Shown piece after piece: positions 35,421 to 45,100 of a stretch of 64,000 nt of DNA. A program made the translations under genes and the position numbers. Each line of letters opens with the position of its first letter. The stretch's first letter is position 1. The notes under the pieces were generated by a model, which was not told the origin of the DNA, searched no databases, and saw only the letters and a program-made list of their open reading frames with translations. Source of the stretch: FEB-12 sp964503315 (GTDB lineage Bacteria > Zixibacteria > MSB-5A5 > GN15 > FEB-12); NCBI GenBank assembly GCA_964503315.1, contig CAZCZL010000011.1:1-64000 (forward strand), in the 5' to 3' direction.

Positions 35421-37694
35421 ATGCGAATACGTTACGCGATAGCTCTCCTTGCGGCTCTCGTAATGCTTCTGGACTTAGTGTCATCGGTCTCGGCAAAAAC
35501 GGTCGCATCAATGGGCATTTCAAATCCCATTCAGCTTGTCGTCGCCGGAAAGAGCGAGTATGTGCTGTGCGTTCCACAAAAAGCACCGCCTGAACTCGCT
35601 AAGTGTGTCGACACTCTTCAGAAGTATATACGCGAGGTCACCGGAGCATTGATTCCAATATCGGTCGGTACTCCGATAGCCGGCAAACGGATACAGTTCG
35701 AGCTCGGCGGGAGTGCGGACACTACGATTGAAATCGCCGCTCTCCAGAATGACGGCTTCATCATCCGCACCGACCGTGAGAACCTCTTTTTCACCGCCGC
35801 GACAGCTTATGGTCTCCAGAACGCGGTCTATACGTTTCTCGAGTCGTATCTCGGGTGTCGTGTTTTCAGCCCGACTGAAAGGTTTATTCCCAAGAGAGCA
35901 GATATATCCCTATCCGGTATTTTCGACCGCCAGATCCCCGCGATCACCTTTCGTCTGCAGAATATCCACGACTCCACCTATACGACCTGGCACAAACTCA
36001 ACACGTATGACGATTTTGGACTATTCGTCCATACCTTCCACCTGCTGGTTCCCCCGTCCAGGTATTTTGCGGAACATCCCGAGTACTTCTCACTACTTAA
36101 GGGGAATCGTACTCCGGATGGCCAGCTCTGCCTGACTAACCCCGATGTTCTCCGCATCGTCTGCGATGAACTGCGTACACGAATGCAAGCCAAACCGCAG
36201 GCGACATTTTGGTCGGTTTCGCAGAACGACACCTATGTGCCGTGCGAGTGTGACGGCTGTCGCGCTATTGACAGCGCCGAGGGGTCTCCCTCCGGGTCCA
36301 TTCTCGCGTTCGTCAATAAGGTAGCCGCACAGTTCCCTGACAGAACGATCTCCACTCTCGCCTATCAATATTCACGCTCTGCTCCGCGTACTATCAAACC
36401 GCTGCCCAATGTGAATATCATGCTGTGCAGCATTGAATGTAACCGGAGCAAACCGCTGGCCGAGGATCCTTCCAGCGCGTCTTTCGTAAAGGATGTCGAG
36501 GATTGGAGCAAGCTGACCAAAAACATTTTCCTCTGGGATTACGTCATCGATTTCCGCCATCTGTTGAGTCCGTTTCCCAACCTGCACGTGTTGCAGCCGA
36601 ATATTCAATTCTTTGCCAGCCACGGAATCACCACCGTGTTCGAGCAGGGGCTTTCTGGATTCGGCGGCGAGTTTTCCGAGCTCCGCAGTTATCTCCTCTC
36701 CAAACTTCTCTGGAATCCGCCCGTGAACATTGATTCAGTGATGCAGGGCTTTCTGGTGAGCTACTACGGTGAGGCTGCGCCCTATATCCGCCAATATATC
36801 GACACCATGCAAGCGGCGTTGCGAAGTTCCGGCGAGAGCCTGGACATCTATGGCTATCCAGTGCACTCCGCCAATGGCTACCTCTCGCTCTCAATGCTCG
36901 ATACGTACAATCAAATCTTCGACCAAGCCGAGGCTTCGGTTTCTGTGAGCGCCGAATATCTCGCCCGCGTCCGAACTGCGCGTTTGCCCGTCCAGTATGT
37001 CTTGCTGGAACAGGCAAAAGTCGTTGGCGCGGGAGAACGGGGCTGCTTTGTTCAGGGTCTGGACGGCACATTACATGCCCGACCGGAGATTGACTCTCTG
37101 CTCACTCTTTTCGTACAGCGCTGCAAAGATGCCGCAATCCCCCGGCTCTGGGAACATGGCATTACGCCAGACGAATACTACTCCGCCACTCGCAGATTTC
37201 TGGAAAGTGGTGCCAAGAGTCATCTCGCGCGAGGGAAAGAAGTCACGCTCGCTACTCCTGCCAGCGTCAAATATCATGATGGCGACAAGTCCGCACTGAC
37301 CGACGGTCTATTGGCCTGGGATGATTACCACATGCATTGGCTTGGCTTCGAAGGTGAAGAGATGGATGCCACGATCGATCTCGGGACTACACAGACAATC
37401 TCCCGCATTCATACGAATTTCCTGCAGGACATCAACTCCTGGATATTTATGCCTGACACCGTCAGCTTTTTGGTCTCGGAGGATGGCACCACTTTCCATC
37501 CTCTCGGCGTCTCAGTGAACACAACCCCTGCCGAAAAGTGGGGGCCGATCATCGCTCCCTTCAACTTGGATTGCCAACCGATCAAAGCGCGCTATGTCCG
37601 GGTTAAGACCGCCAGCAAAAAGCTCTGCCCGACCTGGCACAAAGGCTCCGGTGGGCCGGCGTGGATATTCATCGATGAGATCACCGTAGAGTGA
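35421..37694 (+). CDS. Secreted DUF4838 / GH163-like endo-beta-N-acetylglucosaminidase
   Basis: 757 residues with signal peptide (cleavage near VSSVSA, 25). Residues about 40-170 are the alpha-glucuronidase-N-like domain with ELGGS and ATAYGLQNAVYTFLESYLGCR; about 175-590 the DUF4838 barrel with FHLLVPPSRYFAEHPEYFSL, LCLTNPDV and SVSQNDTYVPCECDGC (265-280); about 615-757 a discoidin-like sandwich (ALTDGLLAWDDYHMHWLGFEG ... VRVKTASK). DUF4838 includes family GH163, endo-enzymes that cut the GlcNAc-GlcNAc core of complex N-glycans. The locus context makes that activity likely here; GH163 membership would need a tree. Other DUF4838 proteins have unknown function. Confidence 0.75.
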   Translation: MRIRYAIALLAALVMLLDLVSSVSAKTVASMGISNPIQLVVAGKSEYVLCVPQKAPPELAKCVDTLQKYIREVTGALIPISVGTPIAGKRIQFELGGSADTTIEIAALQNDGFIIRTDRENLFFTAATAYGLQNAVYTFLESYLGCRVFSPTERFIPKRADISLSGIFDRQIPAITFRLQNIHDSTYTTWHKLNTYDDFGLFVHTFHLLVPPSRYFAEHPEYFSLLKGNRTPDGQLCLTNPDVLRIVCDELRTRMQAKPQATFWSVSQNDTYVPCECDGCRAIDSAEGSPSGSILAFVNKVAAQFPDRTISTLAYQYSRSAPRTIKPLPNVNIMLCSIECNRSKPLAEDPSSASFVKDVEDWSKLTKNIFLWDYVIDFRHLLSPFPNLHVLQPNIQFFASHGITTVFEQGLSGFGGEFSELRSYLLSKLLWNPPVNIDSVMQGFLVSYYGEAAPYIRQYIDTMQAALRSSGESLDIYGYPVHSANGYLSLSMLDTYNQIFDQAEASVSVSAEYLARVRTARLPVQYVLLEQAKVVGAGERGCFVQGLDGTLHARPEIDSLLTLFVQRCKDAAIPRLWEHGITPDEYYSATRRFLESGAKSHLARGKEVTLATPASVKYHDGDKSALTDGLLAWDDYHMHWLGFEGEEMDATIDLGTTQTISRIHTNFLQDINSWIFMPDTVSFLVSEDGTTFHPLGVSVNTTPAEKWGPIIAPFNLDCQPIKARYVRVKTASKKLCPTWHKGSGGPAWIFIDEITVE

Positions 37695-37704
37695 GTAGGT
37701 TCCC

Positions 37705-40317
37705 ATGAGTCCAATAAGACTTTCTATTCTTCTTCTTGCAATCTTCGCCTGTTCGTCAGAAGCACAACCATACAAAGACCGAACTCTTCCTGTCGAACGG
37801 CGGGTTGAAGATCTCCTTACTCGCATGACGCCCGAGGAGAAATTCTGGCAGCTCTTCATGCTTTCTGGAACTCTTGAGGACGGTCCGGCAAAATACGTAC
37901 ATAGCGCGTTTGGTTTCCAACTCAGATTCAACGCGGACAGCGTCGGCGCGGCTGGGTATGCGGATCAGATCCAGCGCCACTTTGTCGAGAAGACCCGCCT
38001 CGGCATCCCGGTCATATTCTTTGAGGAAGCACTGCATGGCCTAGCCCAGCAGGGCACAACTTCCTATCCCCAGGCGATCGCGCTCGCCGCGACCTTTGAC
38101 ACTACGCTGATGCATGAAGTTGCCGCCGCAATAGCTGAAGACTGCCGCAGTCGCGGCATTCGCCAGGTACTCTCTCCGGTCGTCAATATAGCGAACGATG
38201 TGCGTTGGGGAAGGACCGAGGAGACATATGGCGAGGATCCTTTTCTTACCTCCGCCATGGGCGTGGCATTTGTCTCTGAATTTGAGAAGCGCAATATCAT
38301 CTCCACACCAAAGCATTTCGTTGCCAATGTCGGCGATGGCGGCCGCGATTCATACCCGATTCATTTCAACGAACGGTTGCTGCGTGAGATATATCTCCCC
38401 CCGTTCGAAGCCTGTATTCGGCGCGGCGGCGCACAGTCGATCATGACCTCGTACAACTCACTCGACGGCTCCCCTGCCTCGGCCAACCATTGGTTGAATA
38501 ATCAGTACTTGAAAGAGGAGTTGGGGTTTGACGGGTTCGTTATTTCGGATGCAGGTGCGGTTGGCGGCGCGAATGTTCTCCACTTCACAGCCAGAGATAA
38601 TGCGGAGTCCGGCGAACGCTCGCTAAAGAGCGGACTCGACGTCATTTTCCAAACCGCGTTTGACCACGCCGATCTCTTCATCGCGCCGTTTCTCGATGGA
38701 CGTATCCCACCAGACGTAATAGACAGCGCGGTCGGGCGGGTCCTTCGCGCCAAGTTTGAACTCGGCCTATTCGATGATCCATATGTCAGCCTTGGAGTCT
38801 CTGATTCGACTCGTGCGGAGCGAGGCCGCGCGCTAGCCCGTCGGGCCGCGCAAGAGTCGATGGTACTCCTCAAAAACGACGCGACTATCCTGCCCATATC
38901 ACAGGTGAAATCGATCGCAGTGATCGGTCCCGATGCTGATGAAGTACGACTTGGAGGCTACAGCGGTCCGGGTAACCATCCGGTCTCAATTCTCGATGGG
39001 ATAAGGTCACGCGCCGGCAAAGACATCGCGGTGCGGTACGCCAAGGGGTGTTCTCGCCTGGACACGAATCTCATCACGGTACCAGCCTCTGCGATCTTAA
39101 GCGCCTCGGGAGGAGTGGCACATCAGGGATTCCTCGCCGCTTACTATGACAATCCAGATCTTGTCGGGAAGTGGAAAATCGCGCGCATCGATCCACAACT
39201 GCAATTCCAGTGGTCACTTTTCTCGCCCGACCCGGAGAAACTCCCGTTCGATTGTTACTCCGTACGCTGGACCAGCTCGCTGCTTCCGCCGGCCAGTGGC
39301 AAGTTCAAGATTGGAATCGAAGGTAACGACGGGTACCGGCTGTTCCTTGATGATTCATTGGTTCTCGACAGATGGCGGACAGTATCATATGGCACACGCG
39401 TTATCGACTACAAGTTCGTCAAAAATGAGGTATATCACATTCGCGTCGACTATCGCGAACCGGCCGGCAATGGACGGATCCGGCTCGTCTGGAATTGTGG
39501 TCTGGCAAATGACACCGAAGCGCAGATCAAGTCCGCTGTGTCAACAGCGAAAGCGTGCGATAGAGCTATCGTCGTGGTTGGACTGGAGGAAGGTGAGTTC
39601 CGCGATCGGGCATCACTAGCCCTGCCGGGACATCAGGAAGAACTGATTCGTCGCGTCGCCGCCACTGGCACACCGACTGTGGTTGTGCTGGTCGGCGGAA
39701 GTGCGATAACCATGAACTCGTGGATCGACTCCATTGACGCGGTGCTTGATGTCTGGTACTCCGGCGAAGCCGGTGGCGAAGCGGTAGCGGATGTCCTGTT
39801 TGGCGATGTCAACCCCGCCGGACGATTGCCTGTTACCTTCCCGATGGCCGAAGGTCAGCTCCCGCTCGTTTACAACCACAAGCCGACCGGCCGCGGCGAT
39901 GATTACTATGATATGACCGGCCAGCCGTTGTTTCCATTTGGCTTTGGGCTGAGCTACACCGAGTTTGCCTACAGCGATCTTTCAATCTCTCCCGCTGAAG
40001 TTGGAATTACGGATACGGCTGTCATCTCTTTCACGTTGACTAATGTCGGCTCAACTAGTGGAGATGAAGTGGTGCAGTTCTACCTGCGCGACAGGCTGGC
40101 CTCGGTCGCCCGCCCGGTTCAGGAACTCAAAGGATTTCAGCGTGTCCATCTCAACCCCGGTGAATCAAAAATCCTCAACTTCGCCATTACACCTGATCTT
40201 TTGACTATGCTTGATGCGCAACTCAAACCGACCATCGAACCCGGCGAGTTCAGGATAATGATAGGGGCATCCTCAAGAGATATCCGCCTCCACGGTACGC
40301 TTGTTGTCAGGCAGTAG
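37705..40317 (+). CDS. Secreted GH3 glycosidase with PA14 insertion
   Basis: 870 residues, signal peptide with a possible lipobox (IFAC, Cys16). GH3 barrel residues about 28-380 with KHFVAN, nucleophile D282 in FVISDAG, and the second alpha/beta domain split by a PA14 sandwich at about 470-598 (FLAAYYDNPDLVG, GNDGYRLFLDDSLVLD, YREPAGNGRIRLVW), then LFGDVNPAGRLPVTFP and a C-terminal Fn3-like domain. PA14-containing GH3 enzymes include beta-glucosidases and beta-xylosidases; activity on GlcNAc is not excluded. Third gene of the plus-strand operon, 10 bp after the GH163-like gene. Exact sugar unknown. Confidence 0.9.
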   Translation: MSPIRLSILLLAIFACSSEAQPYKDRTLPVERRVEDLLTRMTPEEKFWQLFMLSGTLEDGPAKYVHSAFGFQLRFNADSVGAAGYADQIQRHFVEKTRLGIPVIFFEEALHGLAQQGTTSYPQAIALAATFDTTLMHEVAAAIAEDCRSRGIRQVLSPVVNIANDVRWGRTEETYGEDPFLTSAMGVAFVSEFEKRNIISTPKHFVANVGDGGRDSYPIHFNERLLREIYLPPFEACIRRGGAQSIMTSYNSLDGSPASANHWLNNQYLKEELGFDGFVISDAGAVGGANVLHFTARDNAESGERSLKSGLDVIFQTAFDHADLFIAPFLDGRIPPDVIDSAVGRVLRAKFELGLFDDPYVSLGVSDSTRAERGRALARRAAQESMVLLKNDATILPISQVKSIAVIGPDADEVRLGGYSGPGNHPVSILDGIRSRAGKDIAVRYAKGCSRLDTNLITVPASAILSASGGVAHQGFLAAYYDNPDLVGKWKIARIDPQLQFQWSLFSPDPEKLPFDCYSVRWTSSLLPPASGKFKIGIEGNDGYRLFLDDSLVLDRWRTVSYGTRVIDYKFVKNEVYHIRVDYREPAGNGRIRLVWNCGLANDTEAQIKSAVSTAKACDRAIVVVGLEEGEFRDRASLALPGHQEELIRRVAATGTPTVVVLVGGSAITMNSWIDSIDAVLDVWYSGEAGGEAVADVLFGDVNPAGRLPVTFPMAEGQLPLVYNHKPTGRGDDYYDMTGQPLFPFGFGLSYTEFAYSDLSISPAEVGITDTAVISFTLTNVGSTSGDEVVQFYLRDRLASVARPVQELKGFQRVHLNPGESKILNFAITPDLLTMLDAQLKPTIEPGEFRIMIGASSRDIRLHGTLVVRQ

Positions 40318-40431
40318 GTTCGCTGCGTCGCATGAATATCCGGAGTCACTGACATGGCTTTCCGACGGGATATCAAGACCGGTATGACGCGAATTTGAGC
40401 CGGCGTGTGTCGCTCGTGATTCTCCCCGTTA

Positions 40432-42126
40432 CTACAACCGCTGGGTCAATTTAATCGATGACACGTACTCACCATAATCCGGTCCCTGCAACCCATCCCC
40501 ATTAAAGCCGATTCGTCGCACGGATGCCTGCAGAGACGCCTTCGCCGATAAGCGATAGTTCGCGGTAATATCAGTCTGTAGAGAAGTTGACGACGTCGAG
40601 CGCGTCAGGCCGACTCCGGCTGACAGGAACAGACGATTCCGCATCGTCCGCCATTGCGGTGTGATCGAATATGTCTCAAACGTTTGACGCGTATTTTCTC
40701 CCTGACGAGAGGAGACAATACTGACCATCGGCACGATCCATATGTTGCGGGCAACCGCCATATTACTGTTGACGCTGACCGTGTGCGACTGCAATTTGTT
40801 GCCGGTCCTGAAGATGTTGTCATCCGCGGCTCTCGTGAACAGGTAATTCAGGCCCACCGTCTTGATGAATGTGCGACCATCAAGCATCATCTGCTGATTT
40901 GCTCCAAGCGTGATCGTGGAAAAGCTCACGAGGGCGGAGTCTGAGACAGCATGGTTGCGCAGTGTCAGGATATTCCCCATCAACGACCAATGCCATAACC
41001 GGGTCACACGTGCGGTCAGATTTCCAGTGTAGGTATAGCGAACTGTGGTGTGCAGTTTACTGTGAAGCAGATTGTCGTTTTGCCGCGCGACCGCCACTGA
41101 AGTTGACCACTGCTGACGACGCAGGTCAGCACCCCACGATATCTCACGCACGTCCGAGTTCAACGATGCCACACCAAGCGACACATATCCAGGGCCGACG
41201 TATCGATACCCCGCCTTAAGACTCAGTGATTCAAGTCGCATCTGCAGGTTAGTCGAATAGGCAAAGTCGGCACTGCTGCTCAACCTCGGCGTGAACAACT
41301 TCCTGATAAATCCGGGAATTTCATCGTTTTCGAGTTCCGGCGAGTTCATGTCTCTGGTATGAGCACTGCCGGCCGCTTCGGACTTTAGAGTGAATGCGCC
41401 GTTGAACAGCCGCAATGCTCCGGCAACTCCAACCACCAGATTCTCCTGCGGGCTTTCACTGTACGGCAGTTCGGTTCCTATCTGGGTAGAATCCCGTGGT
41501 ATGATGGTATCGGGTTCAACAGGCTTGAACTTCGAAGGGATATCTCTAACCGAGATGAGCAGGATGTCGAAAAATGAACCCGCCTCCCGCCCTACCCCGA
41601 TTCGACCTCCGTATACCTCCCGGTCGAATTCTCCTTCGGTGGACGTGGCCCCCAGACGTCGGGTGATACCGCCGGTCGCGGCGAGTCGTAGCAGCCCGGG
41701 ATTGATCGAGAACCCTCCACCTCTGATAGCAAGTCCGTTCAATGTGTACTGCGTGTAGGATTCGGAGAAGTCGCCGGCGTTAATATACCCCCACTTCCAG
41801 CGTGGTTGCACACCAAATTGATTTATCTGGTTCATCTGCCGTCGGGCTGATTGCGAATTCCCTTCAGTGGAGAAAAGGATATTGGCTGAAATGCTCAGGG
41901 AGTTGTAAAACGAGAGTGTCGGTCGAAGATACGCGCGCGCCGAGGATGATGGCCGGCGTGCGTCGCGACCGGACATACTGTAGACTTCGCCATAGCTCCC
42001 CAGTTCACCGGTAAAGCTGATCGCCTCTCCCTGCAGCGCGCTAACTGCAGACTGTGGAGTCGTCTGCGCAAGCAATCCGGGTGAGGCGATCAAAAAGAAG
42101 CAAAGCGCGAACCTGCAGTATCTCAT
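40432..42126 (-). CDS. Outer-membrane beta-barrel-like protein
   Basis: 564 residues, signal peptide (FALCFFLIASPGLLAQ). The rest alternates polar and hydrophobic residues in many short strands with aromatic girdles (YLRPTLSFYNSLSISANILFS, LKAGYRYVGPGYVSLGVASL, SVNSNMAVARNIWIVPMVSIVSS) and ends in a strand finishing LTQRL, consistent with an outer-membrane barrel. No family recognised. 19 bp after the 1417-aa gene, so the two are likely co-expressed and may work together on the surface. Converges with the GH3 gene; the 114-bp gap shows no clear terminator. Confidence 0.65.
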   Translation of the reverse strand: MRYCRFALCFFLIASPGLLAQTTPQSAVSALQGEAISFTGELGSYGEVYSMSGRDARRPSSSARAYLRPTLSFYNSLSISANILFSTEGNSQSARRQMNQINQFGVQPRWKWGYINAGDFSESYTQYTLNGLAIRGGGFSINPGLLRLAATGGITRRLGATSTEGEFDREVYGGRIGVGREAGSFFDILLISVRDIPSKFKPVEPDTIIPRDSTQIGTELPYSESPQENLVVGVAGALRLFNGAFTLKSEAAGSAHTRDMNSPELENDEIPGFIRKLFTPRLSSSADFAYSTNLQMRLESLSLKAGYRYVGPGYVSLGVASLNSDVREISWGADLRRQQWSTSVAVARQNDNLLHSKLHTTVRYTYTGNLTARVTRLWHWSLMGNILTLRNHAVSDSALVSFSTITLGANQQMMLDGRTFIKTVGLNYLFTRAADDNIFRTGNKLQSHTVSVNSNMAVARNIWIVPMVSIVSSRQGENTRQTFETYSITPQWRTMRNRLFLSAGVGLTRSTSSTSLQTDITANYRLSAKASLQASVRRIGFNGDGLQGPDYGEYVSSIKLTQRL

Positions 42127-42145
42127 ACACGCCAGACTTCCCCTG

Positions 42146-45100
42146 CTAGTCTACCGTATTGACGAGTTGTCCGGCCAGTCCGCTGATCGATGAAGCAATG
42201 CTCTTGGGAATCTCCCTGAAATTCCAACCTGCCAGATCAAGATCGACTGCTTTCCCCCGGAAGGTCAGATTGAGATGCATTTTCTTTACCGCGCCACCCT
42301 TCAGATCGGCCAAGTCGGCACTGAAATCGGCGCTGTTGACGACTATCAGTCTGCCGCCACCAGTAGCCGATGAAGCGCCCGAGGCGAGATCATGCACTAG
42401 CGTCCAGCGTCGTGCGGCTCCCGCACTTACTATTCGTTCTGCGTTAGCTCGCGCCGCGGTTGCTACAGTTGCAAGCCACCGGTTGCGTCGAGCCGCTTTT
42501 TGATCGCGGGGGAATAGAGGCGTATCCAGCCAGACATTGCGAGCCTTGTTGCGGGCATCGACAGCCGCTTCCCACTTTCCGGTGGCGGCATCGCTCGCCC
42601 TGACAGCCGCATCCATCTTCTCTCGCACAAAACTCAACAGCCCATCACTTATTTCGCTGGCGATCCTGCCATTGAAGTCATTCTGCATGCCGGCTTCGAC
42701 AAGGAACTCTGTCTTGGCCGAACTCAGTGTCGCGTTCGCTTTTACATTGGCTCGAAACGCGTCAAATATCTCTGCTTCGGTCTCGAAACGAGCGGCAGTC
42801 TTGGAGATATGTAAATCAACCATCGCGCTCATGAAGCCGAGGCTGGCCTGACCTGTCACAATGCAGTGTTGCGTCTCTCGCGTGAGAGTCAGGTCGACAT
42901 CCGCCTCATCAAGCTTTAGAGGCCCAAGCTCGAAAGCGGTCACACTCCCCTTCCCGATTATTCCCTCCAGACTTATATCCAGAAGCGCGTCCGCAATTTT
43001 ATTCTTTCCTGAACCACTCTCAAGATAGAGCAGGCCGCCGATCGCCATTCCTCGTGTGATTCCCAGCTCTGGTGAGTCTTTTGGAGCGAATTTGAGTTTT
43101 GCGTTCTCCAGACCAAGTGGCGGCAGATTCTCAAGCGGTATGCCGGGACGCCCCGACGAGGCCAGCATTTTTGTCTGCAGTTCAACAACGTCGGAGATAG
43201 CGAATCCAGTTTCTGATGCGCCATCAAACATAAAGTTGGTTGGCACTCCAGAGGCGGCATTGAGAGCTACGAGCACCGCTACATCGATGTCTTTTGTCCC
43301 TACGATCATATCCGCGTTGAATCCAAGCTGTACCGAGCCGGCTGGCGTGACCCCCAATAACAGCATCACACGGTTCAGAGTCAGCCAATCCACGCCAAAT
43401 GGCGAATCCCATCCCTCCTCCGAAACCATGCCGCCGGACAATACCAATCCTTCCCGCCCGGCCTTTGTTTTGACCAGGAAGGAAACGATGTCATCTTCTA
43501 TCGCTACCGTCAGGAGACCCGCCAATGCAATTGAGGGCTGACCGGTTAACTCGACGGCCATTTGACCCGACTTGAACCACTCCGGCGCACCTTCGGGTTG
43601 CATCGCCGGAAATTCCGCCAGAAAGTAAGCATCTTTCAGATGTCTGCTCAGACTCCCCTGTAGCAGGACAGATCCCCGTTCGACTCCCAGTTTGTTCATG
43701 ATCGCCAGAAGCGGTCCATCCGATACCAGATTCTCCCCCGGTATAGTGGCGATCAAATTGAGTCCGGGTTTGATGACCGCTGAAAATTGGTCACTGCCGT
43801 AAACCGCTGAATAGAAAGAGAACTCTTCTTCAGTCATTTCGGAGGACGGCATTACGCCTTCGACATTGCTGAAGATCAGCGCGATATTGGAAAGGTCAAG
43901 ATCATCCAGACCGGGCATGCTGAAATCCGGGACATACTTCTTGATCGACCAATTCTCCGGTTTCAGTCCAAGCACAAATCCCTTCTTGGTTGGTGTCTCG
44001 GCGCGCGCGACCACGACATCCGTGGAGGATCCCTGCAACTCCGTCTTCCCTCTGAGCACCGCGGACGATGGTTGTCCCGGCGTGAACGACATCGCGAGTT
44101 CTTGAAGTGAAGGAACGTCCTGCAGGAACTCCGGCTCCGCGCCCAGATTTTCCGCGAGATTCAATCCCGTCTTGACGAGGTTCCACGGCGTGAGCGACCG
44201 CAGCGCCGATTGTGAGAACTTGGCCGTCACTTTGACCTCGCGGTTGCTCTTTTTCTTCCCACCGGACATCGGTTCGGGCTGCTCCTTGTTCATCATCGCC
44301 GCGAGATTGACCTTAGATGGCAGCGCGGGTGTTCCAGTGGTCGGCGCGGCGCCTCCCGGCGATCCGGAGGTTGAATTGGTTGAGGTCTGCAACCCGGTCG
44401 AGTCGACTTTGTTACCTGTGGTGTCTTTCTTCGCGAATTCAACCTCTATAGTGCCAGCCTTCTCGAACTTGCCAAAGTCAAACTCTCCTTCCAGCTTGAT
44501 GTCCCCCTTCGTGATATTCCATTCGATCTTCGGGTCGTGAAATTTGAAGACATTCTCGAATTTGGGGAAATTGATGATATCATCGAAAGATAGCGAAGCG
44601 ATGACATCCGGCTTGCTGGCTGATTCAAATTCAAGTGCGATAGCGCCGGTAACTTCGATCGTATCTTTCAGCCGGGCGGCGCTTTGCAGGAATGGAAAGG
44701 TAACCTTCCCGATAAGGCTCAGCTTGGGAGTAAGCTTCTTTTCCAGCGAGTCAGGTCCCGGCTTGGTCGATTTTTCCCGCTCCCACGCGATCTCCAATTC
44801 AGCATCAGCCTCAGGCATCCAACTGATCAGTGAACGTGTGATCGGTACCTTGCCGACCAGCGCGATCTCCCAGGTAACATCTCGAGTCGGTTTCTCGCCC
44901 TTGGAGAACGCAAAACTTACATCTCGGGTGATATATCCGCGAAGTTCTGTATACGGCTCCTCCACTCCGAGCTTGGACATGACATCCGCCAGGTTCGGCG
45001 CACGATGGAGATCGAACTTCCCCAGGAAATTGAGCCCAGGCTTGAGTTCAATTTCATCTGCCGCGCCAAAAAAACCCGCCGCGTTTTCTGGGAGATCTTC

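Noticed and set aside
40318..40431. Terminator between GH3 and the barrel gene
   Set aside because: No stem with a T-run is visible on either strand in this gap.
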